DNA of 64,000 bases, taken from Gilliamella sp. wkB171 (GTDB lineage: Bacteria > Pseudomonadota > Gammaproteobacteria > Enterobacterales > Orbaceae). The notes beneath the pieces were generated by a model. The model had not been told where the DNA came from, searched no databases, and was given only the letters and a program-made list of their open reading frames with translations. Positions 39,125 to 49,849 of the stretch are shown here, one piece after another. Both the position numbers and the translations under genes were made by a program. The stretch's first letter is position 1. Every line of letters starts with the position of its first letter. The stretch spans positions 149,786 to 213,785 of the forward strand of contig NZ_LYST01000055.1 in assembly GCF_001693755.1 (NCBI RefSeq). Direction: 5' to 3'.

Positions 39125-39161
39125 CTATTTGTAACACTGATTGGAACAGCATTACAAATAG
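39125..39161 (-). terminator. Terminator after yjdM
   Basis: 10-bp stem CTATTTGTAA/TTACAAATAG (39125-39134 with 39152-39161), followed on the minus strand by TTTTCCC. It lies 8 bp after the gene's stop. Confidence 0.75.
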
Positions 39162-39168
39162 TCACTAA

Positions 39169-39504
39169 CTAAGCTTTCTTAACAAAGCAGGCTTTTAGCA
39201 TGATTTTCATGCCATCAATTTTACAATCGATTTCATGATCGCCTTCTACTAAACGAATACCTTTTGCTTTAGCACCTTTTTTCAGCACAGTTGATGATCC
39301 TTTTAATTTAAGATCTTTAATTAAAATAATATCATCGCCATCAGCCAGTAAATTTCCATTGCTATCTTTTACTTGAAGCTCGTCAGATGCTTCAGTAGCT
39401 TGGTTTGGGTCCCACTCATAAGCACATTCAGGACAAACATAAAAAGTACCATCATGATAGGTATGTTCTGAATGGCATTTAGGGCAGTTAGGTATAGATT
39501 CCAT
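39169..39504 (-). CDS. yjdM: Zinc-ribbon protein YjdM (PhnA)
   Basis: Small cytosolic protein, 111 residues, very close to E. coli YjdM/PhnA. N-terminal zinc ribbon with CPKC and CPEC pairs (residues 7-30), followed by the SH3-like domain: [49 protein letters not shown]. Despite the old name it is not part of phosphonate degradation and its function is unknown. It is a single gene here, with its own terminator. Confidence 0.95.
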   Translation of the reverse strand: MESIPNCPKCHSEHTYHDGTFYVCPECAYEWDPNQATEASDELQVKDSNGNLLADGDDIILIKDLKLKGSSTVLKKGAKAKGIRLVEGDHEIDCKIDGMKIMLKACFVKKA

Positions 39505-39815
39505 AATATATGATTAATCCAAATTGAATAAAATAGGGCCTACTATAGCAAAAAAACGTTATTAAGTCATGGCGACTTGTCTTTATACATGTAATTGTTA
39601 GCATATTGATTTTAGTATAAAATAATTTACTAACTTTTTTAGTATAATAAATGACATAAAATATTCATTTAGATTGTTATCTATTTTACTATTGCAACGC
39701 ATTTTACTATGATTTGTAATCAACTATTTGATTTAATCAGTAATGTGCTTTTTGTTATATCTTAATGAATTATATCAAAATTTATTGAAAATTATTATAA
39801 GGGAGCAGTAAAAAT
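39505..39815. other. AT-rich spacer before the second adhesin-like gene
   Basis: About 310 bp with no convincing ORF, containing the promoters of yjdM (leftward) and of the adhesin (rightward). Several TATAAT-like strings occur (for example around 39616-39622 and 39646-39650), too many in such AT-rich DNA to assign one. GGGAG at 39801-39805 is the ribosome binding site for the ATG at 39816. Confidence 0.55.
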
Positions 39816-39881
39816 ATGTTAAAATATGGTCTTAATCGGGCATCGGGCATCGGGCATCGGGCATCGGGCATTATTAAATAG
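39816..39881 (+). other. Conserved ATG/leader reading frame containing the heptamer repeat
   Basis: From ATG 39816 (GGGAG 10 nt upstream) the frame reads MLKYGLNRASGIGHRASGIIK and stops at 39879-39881. It matches the leader of the first paralog (36646). With the present repeat number it is out of frame with the adhesin; removing one 7-bp unit joins the two without any internal stop. Confidence 0.65.
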
Positions 39882-41400
39882 TCTAGGTACAAAAAGTCAT
39901 CGCGCCAGCGAATTATCCTCGCACTTATCGTCTTTTATCTCTTTTATTTCATCTTTAAAATTTTTATATCACTTTAAACACTCTTCGAGCATTATTTCGT
40001 TAAATAATTTATATGTAATAGATTATTTTAAATCAATTCAATCGAAATTAGCGCAACGCTCATTATTCATATTTTTTATTTTATTGACGATTCACCCAGC
40101 CCAAGCATTAAGTACAACGACAGCGAAAGCGATAGAAGGTAGTGCACCGGAAGTGATAAATATCGATTTGGCAGCGAATAAACAAGGATTTACGGTTAAT
40201 GGTGTTTTTTACAGTGAAGCAAGTAATAACATTAAGGGCAATGAAGTTAAGGAATTTAGTGGTGAGTTAAGTCCTGAAAATTTTATCGTTAAGAATTTTT
40301 ACTATAATTCATTGGATAACACATTAAATTATGCAGATAAAGATGGCGATGGAATAGATACATCAAAGCCGTTTTTACTCTCACTTACCAGTAAACAGTG
40401 GTATGACGGTAATGGAAAATTAATTACAGATACTAGTAAAACGATGGGGTGTGGAAGTAGTTATCCGATGCCATTAACACTTGAGATTACAACACAAGTA
40501 AAGACCTATTCTAAATATGGCATGCCGAGGGAAAGTGATTATGTACCAATAGTGAAACGTTATCAAATCGCTCCTAAATCAAAAATTTGTTATGCCGCAC
40601 CTTATTCGCTAGTCAGTTTTCCAGACTTAGAGTGGCGTATGTTTGATGCAAATGGGACACTACTACCTGGTTGGAGAAGTAGTGGTTCTCATCAATCTCA
40701 TCCACTATATGGCGGGGGATATAATGACGATTATATTGCAAACAAGGGATTTAGAGCTGATCCAATTATCTCCTCTCGTAAGTTCCCAACTACAGGTTTT
40801 GTTGGTGCACAATTTCAATTAGTTATGACCGGTGCTCAATCAGATTATGATTTTTCGTTGTTGCAAAACCCTGGTAATGGAGCTTCCATTGATCACTTGG
40901 GTAATATCCGTTTAAATAATAAACCAACCGGACCGATTCAAGTTAGAACAACACTACGAAGAAAACCGACAGTTGTTCATGATTATATTTTTGACCCAAC
41001 AACAGTTTGGGTTGAACCACAAAAAACATTTATTGGTAATTGGTCAGAGGCTAAAAATCAATGTGGTGGTTCACAATATATGCTAACACGTTCAGAATTA
41101 ACTAATTCACCACAGAGTAAGGTATCCGGTCCTTTGCTTTGGCAGTATCATGACAATACATTTACTCGAGCTATAGGACAAGGTTTATTACCGGAGTGGG
41201 GTACAATAAATGCTGATGTCTCTTATCCTGGTTCATCTTGGACTGGAAAAACGCATTATTGGACAAATGAAGTAGATCTTCCGAATTACTCTCATTTTTT
41301 AGTTGTGGGACATGATGGCAATGTATCTATTGGTATTGACTCAAGAAATACCGATTTGCGTGATAGTACTATTGAGCTTCGGGTTGTGTGTAAGAAATAA
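39826..41400 (+). CDS. Secreted protein with invasin-type adhesion domain (paralog 2)
   Basis: 524 residues from ATG 39826, which lacks a ribosome binding site; the likely native start is ATG 39816 in another frame (see the repeat). A Ser/His-rich leader of about 75 residues precedes a signal peptide (RSLFIFFILLTIHPAQA). The mature protein starts LSTTTAKAIEGSAPEV, has a DKDGDGID calcium-loop-like motif, MGCGSSYPMPL, an YGGGYNDDYI stretch, FPTTGFVGAQFQLVMTG and a C-terminal lectin-like module (CGGSQYMLTRSELTNSPQ, THYWTNE, ELRVVCKK). It is a clear paralog of the gene ending at 38132. No membrane anchor is seen. Domain naming is by recalled pattern, not by search. Confidence 0.75.
   Translation: MVLIGHRASGIGHRALLNSLGTKSHRASELSSHLSSFISFISSLKFLYHFKHSSSIISLNNLYVIDYFKSIQSKLAQRSLFIFFILLTIHPAQALSTTTAKAIEGSAPEVINIDLAANKQGFTVNGVFYSEASNNIKGNEVKEFSGELSPENFIVKNFYYNSLDNTLNYADKDGDGIDTSKPFLLSLTSKQWYDGNGKLITDTSKTMGCGSSYPMPLTLEITTQVKTYSKYGMPRESDYVPIVKRYQIAPKSKICYAAPYSLVSFPDLEWRMFDANGTLLPGWRSSGSHQSHPLYGGGYNDDYIANKGFRADPIISSRKFPTTGFVGAQFQLVMTGAQSDYDFSLLQNPGNGASIDHLGNIRLNNKPTGPIQVRTTLRRKPTVVHDYIFDPTTVWVEPQKTFIGNWSEAKNQCGGSQYMLTRSELTNSPQSKVSGPLLWQYHDNTFTRAIGQGLLPEWGTINADVSYPGSSWTGKTHYWTNEVDLPNYSHFLVVGHDGNVSIGIDSRNTDLRDSTIELRVVCKK
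39841..39868 (+). repeat. Heptanucleotide tandem repeat (CATCGGG)x4
   Basis: Four perfect head-to-tail copies of CATCGGG, with a near-fifth copy (AATCGGG, 39834-39840) before it. It lies within the first 20 codons after the ATG at 39816. A unit length not divisible by three means each slippage changes the reading frame, the hallmark of contingency loci. Confidence 0.92.
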
Positions 41401-41421
41401 TGGTTTGTTATATCAAACCAT
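41400..41421 (+). terminator. Hairpin directly at the adhesin 2 stop codon
   Basis: Perfect 8-bp stem ATGGTTTG/CAAACCAT (41400-41407 with 41414-41421), 6-nt loop, beginning at the last base of the TAA. The following ATCTTATCTTT is moderately T-rich. It may be an attenuating terminator before the next gene. Confidence 0.55.
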
Positions 41422-41436
41422 ATCTTATCTTTCAAA

Positions 41437-41988
41437 ATGAGCAAAAATATTAAAATGACTATTATTAAGAAGTTGAATAATCAGCAGCAATTTAAAGGCA
41501 TTCTCTTGTTTAAAGATGGTGTCTTTTTACGAGCTTATAATCAAGGTGTTTATATTTTAACAGAAGTACTTGGTTATCGTTTTAACGTTCGTGCAATGCA
41601 ATTGAAAAAATACCAAAATCGATATGTTGTGACGTGTGCATTTCCGTTCAATAAATTGAGCGAGCGGCTACCAGAAGCGGTAATAACCGATTTTGGTGGA
41701 CAGCTAGCGCATGAATTTGATATGGCTGAGTATCATGCATGGTTTAAGCGACGTTGTCTGGAAGTGAGTTTCACGAACTTAAAGACAAAAGCCAGCAGCG
41801 AGTCGTTGCAAACGCTCGAGTGGTTGGCGTCGGAGCCCTCGCTAGAAAGTGACAGTCATACAAACACGATTTGTTTGGCTGTCAGTTGGCAACAAGTTGT
41901 TTTCTTGAAGAATTGGCAACCAAATAGTTATCCTATCGAAGTTGATTATGCCTTTATTCAAAGCTTAAAAAATAAATTTTTCAAATAG
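41437..41988 (+). CDS. Unassigned protein, weak resemblance to MutS domain I
   Basis: 183 residues, no signal peptide or TM segment, 36 bp after adhesin 2 on the same strand. I do not recognise it with certainty. The N-terminal part (FKGILLFKDGVFLRAYNQGV, then YILTEVLGY and AFPFNKLSERLP) follows the pattern of the MutS DNA-binding domain I (LLF-x-x-G-x-F). MutS-like small proteins are known accessory genes of diversity-generating retroelements, but no reverse transcriptase lies in the window. The segment 41790-41860 is clearly richer in GC and Ser/Glu than its surroundings. ATG 41437 or 41455 could be the start; neither has a good ribosome binding site. Confidence 0.6.
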   Translation: MSKNIKMTIIKKLNNQQQFKGILLFKDGVFLRAYNQGVYILTEVLGYRFNVRAMQLKKYQNRYVVTCAFPFNKLSERLPEAVITDFGGQLAHEFDMAEYHAWFKRRCLEVSFTNLKTKASSESLQTLEWLASEPSLESDSHTNTICLAVSWQQVVFLKNWQPNSYPIEVDYAFIQSLKNKFFK

Positions 41989-42185
41989 ATTCTAATTTAA
42001 AGACTACAAACAATAATCTTATTTAATACAATTAGTGTAGTCTTAGTTATATCTTTATATTTATTAATAACGGTTTTTGATAGTAATGTTGATATATTGT
42101 TATAAAACGAATATCTATCTTGCTGTTATGCTAAAAAATCGGTTATATTAAAACCATATTGAATATTTTTTAATTGGTTGCAGTT

Positions 42186-43187
42186 ATGCTTAAAAACATC
42201 GTAGTAAAATTATCGTCCTTAATCTTAACGTTCACCGCTATATTTTTCCATCCTTTAGCAATTGCCGATCAAATCCCACAACCAGAATCACCAAATGTCA
42301 CTATTGGTATTCAACCTTGGCTTGGTTATGGACAATGGTATATTGCTAAAGAAAAAGGTTTTTTTAACGAAAATGGTTTAACCAATGTATCAATGATCAA
42401 TTTTATTGAAGATAAAGATATTAATGCGGCTTTAGCCAGCGGACAAATTGATGGTGCGAATGTAGCAACCCATACCGCTATGAGTATGGTAGCAGCAGGC
42501 ATTCCAGTTAAAATTATTTTATTACTTGATACCAGTAAAACTTCAGATGCTATTTTAGTTGAGCCAAGCATCAAAACATTAGCAGATTTAAAAGGTAAGT
42601 CTATAGCTTATGAAGAAGGTACCACCAGCGATATCTTATTACGTAATGCGTTAGATAAAGCCAACATAGCATGGGATCAAATTACCCCAGTACCAATGCC
42701 AGCAGCTTCAGCAGGCTCTGCATTAATCACTAAACGCGTCAATGTCGCTGTAACTTATGAGCCATATATTACCGTAAGTAAAGCAAATGATGCTTCTATT
42801 CAAGTATTATATGATGGTGCGCAAGTTCCAGGTTTGATTAGTGATGCCTTTGTTGTTCGTAATGAAGTAATTGAAAAAAATCCAGGCAAAGTTTATGCAC
42901 TTGTTAAGAGTTGGAATGATGCTGTACGTTATTATCATCAAAATACTCAAGATGGACGCGCAATTATTGTAAGAGGTATTGGTGAGTCACCGGAAGAAAT
43001 CACCACTGCTTTTGATGGTGTCGAATATCTATCTATTGCTGATAATAATCAGCAATTCAATGGAGCATTTAAACAAAATACATTTGCACAAATATTAAAA
43101 GCGGCTACCTCAGCAGGTATGATTATGCAACCAATAAGCTATGAAAATGTTATTGATAGTCGATTTGTTGATAATTTATCTAACTAG
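42186..43187 (+). CDS. ABC transporter substrate-binding protein (nitrate/sulfonate/taurine class)
   Basis: Periplasmic binding protein of the SsuA/TauA/NMT1-like superfamily, 333 residues from ATG 42186 (TTG 42174 also in frame). Signal peptide KLSSLILTFTAIFFHPLAIA. Family blocks: VTIGIQPWLGYGQWYIAKEK, GFFNENGL, ALASGQIDGANVATHTAMS, LKGKSIAYEEGTTSD. It heads a three-gene operon with permease and ATPase. The ligand cannot be told from sequence: sulfonates, taurine, nitrate, or pyrimidine-type molecules are all possible. Confidence 0.9.
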   Translation: MLKNIVVKLSSLILTFTAIFFHPLAIADQIPQPESPNVTIGIQPWLGYGQWYIAKEKGFFNENGLTNVSMINFIEDKDINAALASGQIDGANVATHTAMSMVAAGIPVKIILLLDTSKTSDAILVEPSIKTLADLKGKSIAYEEGTTSDILLRNALDKANIAWDQITPVPMPAASAGSALITKRVNVAVTYEPYITVSKANDASIQVLYDGAQVPGLISDAFVVRNEVIEKNPGKVYALVKSWNDAVRYYHQNTQDGRAIIVRGIGESPEEITTAFDGVEYLSIADNNQQFNGAFKQNTFAQILKAATSAGMIMQPISYENVIDSRFVDNLSN

Positions 43188-43248
43188 GTATGAAAGTTAG
43201 TGTTTAAATTGTTAGTATTTATTAAGTATGAGTAGTTGAGTTGCAATA

Positions 43249-44076
43249 ATGGTATCTAAAAAGTCCTTACAAGGCAAACACACGTCACAGCGTATATTTA
43301 CAATAGGTAGGCAGCTCTCGCGCCGTAGTATGTTAACAATTTCAATAGTGACATTTGGCTTACTTTTGGTGTTATGGTGGGGTGTGACAACTTACGGTTT
43401 AGTTCAACCTATATTTATTCCTTCCCCTCCATCGGTTTGGCAGCGGCTTGTTGCCTTATGGGATAATGGTACATTAATTTCTGATATTCAAGTCAGTGTT
43501 TATCGAATTCTTACCGCTTTTATTATTTCGTCGATTATGTCAATTATCATTGGCGTGTTAGCTGGCTGTTTTGCGGTTGGTAAAGCCATTATTGAGCCAT
43601 TAGTTGATTTTATTCGATATATGCCTGTTGTAGCATTTGTACCATTAACTATTTTATGGTTCGGTACTGGCGATCAGCAAAAATTTATCATTATTTGGAT
43701 TGGTACTTTTTTTCAACAAGTTTTAATGGTGATTGATGCGACTAAACGTGTACCAGCCGATTTTATTGGTTTAGGGCGAACGTTAGGGATGAGTGAAAGT
43801 AAAATTCTTTTCAAGATTGTTATCCCTTCTGCTTTGCCTGCTATTTGGGATACCTTACGTATTAGTCTTGGTTGGGCATGGACTTGGTTGGTTGTCGCTG
43901 AATTAGTCGCGGCAACGTCGGGTTTGGGCTATCGAATTCTACTTTCACAGCGTTATTTTCAAACGGATACTATCATTGGTTATATTTTAATTTTAGGTTT
44001 ATTGGGATTAATAACAGATCAGTTAATGCGCCTATTTGAAAAAATACTATTCCGCTATAATGTGAGGTCAAAATAA
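43249..44076 (+). CDS. ABC transporter permease (SsuC/TauC class)
   Basis: Inner-membrane subunit with about six TM segments, 275 residues. It has IPSPPSVWQRLVALWDNGTL at the N-terminus and the EAA loop (GRTLGMSESKILFKIVIPSA) that contacts the ATPase, followed by LRISLGWAWTWLVVAELVAA. The final A of its stop overlaps the ATG of the ATPase gene (AATG), so the pair is translationally coupled. Confidence 0.94.
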   Translation: MVSKKSLQGKHTSQRIFTIGRQLSRRSMLTISIVTFGLLLVLWWGVTTYGLVQPIFIPSPPSVWQRLVALWDNGTLISDIQVSVYRILTAFIISSIMSIIIGVLAGCFAVGKAIIEPLVDFIRYMPVVAFVPLTILWFGTGDQQKFIIIWIGTFFQQVLMVIDATKRVPADFIGLGRTLGMSESKILFKIVIPSALPAIWDTLRISLGWAWTWLVVAELVAATSGLGYRILLSQRYFQTDTIIGYILILGLLGLITDQLMRLFEKILFRYNVRSK

Positions 44077-44837
44077 TGGCGAGCTTAACTATCAAACATC
44101 TGAATAAAAGTTTTTGTTTAGGTAAGCATCAGCGCAATGTATTAAGTGATATAAATTTATCGGTTAATGATAATGAATTTGTTTCAATTGTTGGCGCTTC
44201 TGGTTGTGGTAAAAGTACACTATTATCGATTATCGCAGGTTTAGAATCTTATGATAGTGGTGAAGTTTTCGTGGATGATAAACCCATTTATACCCCAGGG
44301 CTTGATCGTGGTGTGGTTTTTCAATCTTACACTTTATTACCTTGGCTTACTGTCCAGCAGAATGTTGAATTTGCGCTTTCAGCTGCCGGTTACTCTGGTC
44401 ACGAAAGCCGTGATATTGCCAAAGAACACCTTGAGTTAGTCAATTTATCTAAGTTTGCTAAGGTTTATCCTAATCAATTATCGGGAGGTATGAAACAACG
44501 CGTTGCGTTGGCGAGAGCGATTTCATATCGTCCTAAGATTTTATTAATGGATGAACCATTTGGTGCATTAGATGCAATTACTCGTCATCAAATGCAAACA
44601 TTATTGACTAAAATATGGGAACAACATCGGCTCACTGTAATCTTTATTACTCATGATGTTGAAGAGGCAATTTATCTTTCTGATAGAATTGTTTTATTAT
44701 CAGTGAAACAAAAAGGGATTAAAGCAATTTTTCCCGTTAATCAAATGCGGCCAAGAAATAAATCTACCTTAAATACGGGCGATTTTTTAAATCTGAATCA
44801 ACAAATCCTTGATGCCATCAATCAAGATATTGAATAA
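44076..44837 (+). CDS. ABC transporter ATPase (SsuB/TauB class)
   Basis: Energises the importer, 253 residues. Walker A GASGCGKSTLL, Q-loop FQSYTLLPWLTV, signature LSGGMKQRVALARA, Walker B ILLMDEPFGALD and H-loop FITHDVEEA are intact. A small hairpin (TTATTGT/ACAATAA, about 44844-44864) follows the stop. The next genes are convergent (str operon). Confidence 0.95.
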   Translation: MASLTIKHLNKSFCLGKHQRNVLSDINLSVNDNEFVSIVGASGCGKSTLLSIIAGLESYDSGEVFVDDKPIYTPGLDRGVVFQSYTLLPWLTVQQNVEFALSAAGYSGHESRDIAKEHLELVNLSKFAKVYPNQLSGGMKQRVALARAISYRPKILLMDEPFGALDAITRHQMQTLLTKIWEQHRLTVIFITHDVEEAIYLSDRIVLLSVKQKGIKAIFPVNQMRPRNKSTLNTGDFLNLNQQILDAINQDIE

Positions 44838-44931
44838 AACATTATTGTTACAGTCACAATAAGACAATCAAAAAAGGATTGTTAAACGATATTGTATTAT
44901 AGACGGCAATTTGCTTTCTTTTTTATGGGAT

Positions 44932-44959
44932 AAAAAAACAGGTGCACATTGTGCACCTG
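44932..44959 (-). terminator. Terminator of the str operon
   Basis: 9-bp stem CAGGTGCAC/GTGCACCTG (44939-44959, 3-nt loop) followed on the minus strand by TGTTTTTTTA. It lies about 50 bp after the tuf stop. Confidence 0.9.
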
Positions 44960-44974
44960 CTTCTGAGCTAATTA

Positions 44975-44993
44975 AGAGCACTCATCGTGCTCT
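44975..44993 (-). terminator. Second hairpin after tuf
   Basis: 7-bp stem AGAGCAC/GTGCTCT with 5-nt loop, 15 bp after the tuf stop and before the main terminator. No U-run follows, so it may protect the mRNA 3' end or act together with the next hairpin. Confidence 0.6.
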
Positions 44994-45008
44994 AGTTATT
45001 ATCTAAAA

Positions 45009-46205
<1,197 letters not shown>

Positions 46206-46214
46206 TTATTTAAC

Positions 46215-46240
46215 CACTTCCCTAATTTAATAGGGAAGTG
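46215..46240 (-). other. Hairpin between fusA and tuf
   Basis: Perfect 9-bp stem CACTTCCCT/AGGGAAGTG (46215-46223 with 46232-46240), 8-nt loop, halfway between the fusA stop and the tuf ATG. There is no following T-run, so it is more likely an mRNA processing or stability element than a terminator. Confidence 0.7.
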
Positions 46241-46261
46241 TTACTTTATTTATATAAATAA

Positions 46262-48364
46262 TTATTTCGCTTTACGAGCTTCAATAATTGCGGTTGCAAT
46301 ATTTGTTGGTGCTTCATTGTACTTCAAGAACTCCATTGAGTAAGAAGCACGACCTTGTGTTTGCGAACGAAGGTCTGTTGCATAACCAAACATTTCTGAA
46401 AGTGGAACTTGTGCTTTAACTGTTTTACCAGTTGCAGTATCTTCCATACCTTCGATCATACCACGACGACGGTTTAAGTCACCGATAACGTCACCCATAT
46501 AATCTTCAGGGGTTTCAACTTCTACTTTCATAATCGGTTCTAAAAGCACAGGTTTAGCTTTCATGAAGCCTTCTTTAAATGCCATTGAACCGGCAATTTT
46601 AAATGCCATTTCTGATGAGTCGACATCATGGTAAGAACCATCAAAGATAGTGACTTCAACATCAACAATTGGGTAACCAGCAAGAACACCGTTTTTCATT
46701 TGTTCTTGACAGCCTTTATCAACTGCTGGGATGTATTCTTTAGGAACCACACCACCAACAATTTCGTTGTTGAATTTGTAGCCTTCGCCACCCGCTTCCA
46801 ATGGTTTGATTTTTAACCATACATGACCATATTGACCACGACCACCAGACTGACGAACAAATTTACCTTCTTGTTCAACTTCATTGCGAATTGTTTCACG
46901 GTAAGCAACTTGTGGTTTACCAACATTTGCTTCCACTTTAAATTCACGTTTCATACGGTCAACGATGATTTCTAAGTGTAGTTCACCCATACCAGAAATG
47001 ATAGTTTGACCTGATTCTTCATCAGTGTGTACACGGAATGAAGGATCTTCTTGTGCTAGTCGACCTAAAGCAAGGCCCATTTTTTCTTGGTCAGCTTTAG
47101 TTTTTGGTTCTACTGCAACAGAAATAACAGGTTCAGGGAACTCCATTCTTTCAAGAATGATAGGTGCGCTTTCAGCACATAATGTATCACCTGTTGTTAC
47201 GTCTTTAAGACCGATTGCTGCAGCGATGTCGCCAGCGCGAACTTCTTTGATTTCTTCACGTTTGTTAGCGTGCATCTGAACGATACGACCAAAGCGTTCT
47301 TTTTTATCTTTAACAGAGTTAAGAACAGTATCACCAGAGTTAACCACACCAGAGTAAACACGGAAGAATGTTAAGTTACCAACAAATGGGTCAGTTGCAA
47401 TTTTAAATGCTAATGATGAGAATGGTTCATCATCACTTGAATGACGTTCTGCTGGTTCACCATCTGGTAATTCACCTTTAATCGCTGGAACATCAGTCGG
47501 TGCTGGTAAATATTCAACAACTGCATCAAGCATGAATTGAACACCTTTATTTTTAAAGGCACTACCACAAGTTACTAAGATGATTTCATTAGCAAGTACG
47601 CGTTCACGTAATGCTTTTTTCACTTCTTCTTCAGTTAACTCTTCACCACCAAGGTATTTTTCCATTAACTCTTCGTTTGCTTCAGCTGCAGCTTCCATTA
47701 AGTTAGCACGCCATTCTTCGACTTGCTCAACCATGTCTGCAGGCACATCTTCATAAGTAAATGTTACGCCTTGATCAGCATCGTTCCAGTTAATTGCTTT
47801 ACGTTTAAGTAAATCAACTACACCAGTAAATCCTTCTTCAGCACCGATTGGTAATACTAATGGAACAGGTACTGCTGCTAAACGTGTTTTGATTTGTTCT
47901 ACAACACGTAAGAAGTTAGCACCCATACGGTCCATTTTGTTTACAAATGCGATACGTGGAACTTTATATTTGTTTGCTTGGCGCCATACTGTTTCTGATT
48001 GAGGTTGCACACCACCAACCGCACAGTAAACCATAACTGCACCATCAAGTACACGCATAGAACGTTCAACTTCGATTGTGAAGTCAACGTGTCCCGGGGT
48101 GTCGATGATATTGATACGGTGTGGTTCAAATTGTTGTCCCATACCAGACCAGAATGCAGTGGTCGCCGCTGACGTGATAGTAATACCACGTTCTTGTTCT
48201 TGTTCCATCCAGTCCATGGTAGCTGCGCCATCATGAACTTCACCAATTTTATGACTTACACCAGTGTAAAACAAAATACGTTCAGTTGTTGTCGTTTTAC
48301 CTGCGTCAATGTGTGCACTGATACCGATATTGCGGTAGCGTGCTATAGGGGTTGTACGAGCCAT
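46262..48364 (-). CDS. fusA: Elongation factor G
   Basis: Translocation GTPase, 700 residues. G1 [11 protein letters not shown]3 DTPGHVDF and G4 NKMDRMGA are intact, with all five domains (domain [23 protein letters not shown]-terminal [17 protein letters not shown]). Usual length. GAGGAT ribosome binding site. Third gene of the str operon. Confidence 0.99.
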   Translation of the reverse strand: MARTTPIARYRNIGISAHIDAGKTTTTERILFYTGVSHKIGEVHDGAATMDWMEQEQERGITITSAATTAFWSGMGQQFEPHRINIIDTPGHVDFTIEVERSMRVLDGAVMVYCAVGGVQPQSETVWRQANKYKVPRIAFVNKMDRMGANFLRVVEQIKTRLAAVPVPLVLPIGAEEGFTGVVDLLKRKAINWNDADQGVTFTYEDVPADMVEQVEEWRANLMEAAAEANEELMEKYLGGEELTEEEVKKALRERVLANEIILVTCGSAFKNKGVQFMLDAVVEYLPAPTDVPAIKGELPDGEPAERHSSDDEPFSSLAFKIATDPFVGNLTFFRVYSGVVNSGDTVLNSVKDKKERFGRIVQMHANKREEIKEVRAGDIAAAIGLKDVTTGDTLCAESAPIILERMEFPEPVISVAVEPKTKADQEKMGLALGRLAQEDPSFRVHTDEESGQTIISGMGELHLEIIVDRMKREFKVEANVGKPQVAYRETIRNEVEQEGKFVRQSGGRGQYGHVWLKIKPLEAGGEGYKFNNEIVGGVVPKEYIPAVDKGCQEQMKNGVLAGYPIVDVEVTIFDGSYHDVDSSEMAFKIAGSMAFKEGFMKAKPVLLEPIMKVEVETPEDYMGDVIGDLNRRRGMIEGMEDTATGKTVKAQVPLSEMFGYATDLRSQTQGRASYSMEFLKYNEAPTNIATAIIEARKAK

Positions 48365-48413
48365 ATTAATCCTCTATTTAGAATCGTTTGCTTAATAAAA
48401 TATCATTTAGGTG

Positions 48414-48468
48414 GACTGACAGTAGATATGTGCTGTCAGTCTATTTTCAAGCCACTTAATATAAGTGG
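48414..48468 (-). other. Two hairpins between rpsG and fusA
   Basis: First a 9-bp stem GACTGACAG/CTGTCAGTC (48414-48441, 10-nt loop), second a 7-bp stem CCACTTA/TAAGTGG (48452-48468, 3-nt loop) right after the rpsG stop. No T-run follows either; likely RNA processing or partial attenuation in the str transcript. Confidence 0.65.
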
Positions 48469-48472
48469 TTGA

Positions 48473-49039
<567 letters not shown>

Positions 49040-49042
49040 CCA

Positions 49043-49435
<393 letters not shown>

Positions 49436-49485
49436 TTAAAATAAATTTAAAATTGCATTTTAGATACGTAATTAATAACTGTAGA

Positions 49486-49511
49486 CCAAAACCTATGTAT
49501 ATAAGTTTTGG
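49486..49511 (-). other. Leader hairpin of the str mRNA
   Basis: 7-bp stem CCAAAAC/GTTTTGG (49486-49492 with 49505-49511), 12-nt loop, between the promoter and rpsL. It would form the 5' end of the transcript just after the start point. Confidence 0.5.
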
Positions 49512-49519
49512 GTCGCAAG

Positions 49520-49548
49520 ATTCTAGACCCCAACAGGCATAATGTCAA
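49520..49548 (-). promoter_or_regulatory. Sigma-70 promoter of the str operon
   Basis: Minus strand: TTGACA (49543-49548), 17-nt spacer, TAGAAT (49520-49525). Perfect -35, one mismatch in the -10, ideal spacing. A GC-rich stretch (GCGACCC) follows the -10, like the discriminator of stringently controlled promoters. It gives a 5' leader of about 95 nt. Confidence 0.88.
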
Positions 49549-49849
49549 GTATTACCACAAGTTGTTTGTCGGGTTTAATACATATTTAATATTGATATTA
49601 GCGAGGTATAGTTGAGTATTATCAGTAAGCGAATTATTTTTATCTTAGTAAGATTTTTAGCCACTAAAATAGTATTTATTACACAGTTGGTTGTAATTGA
49701 TGGCTTAAGTTTAGGTACACTCGTATTTTATGTGTAATTATCAACGTGGTTTTATCGATAAAGATTAAAATTATATTAATCAAATTTTTGCATTAAAAAG
49801 TGGTAATATTATACTGGGTTTTGAATTTACCATGTATCAAAGAACATCT
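49549..49849. other. Spacer between str promoter and xylR
   Basis: About 300 bp of AT-rich DNA with no convincing ORF. It must contain the xylR promoter. A weak CRP-like string (TGTGT-N6-TCAAC, 49731-49746) is present but matches poorly; no other element is recognised. Confidence 0.5.

Noticed and set aside
41989..42185. Template repeat of a diversity-generating retroelement downstream of the small MutS-like gene
   Set aside because: No stretch resembling the adhesin 3' ends with adenine-only differences was found; it contains only an AT-rich spacer and a weak stem (AAGACTACA/TGTAGTCTT).
47941..48246. Open frame of about 100 codons overlapping fusA in another phase
   Set aside because: Entirely inside the G-domain coding region of EF-G, whose codon bias creates long shadow frames.
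49731..49746. CRP site upstream of xylR
   Set aside because: TGTGT-N6-TCAAC matches both half-sites poorly and the DNA is AT-rich; not better than chance.
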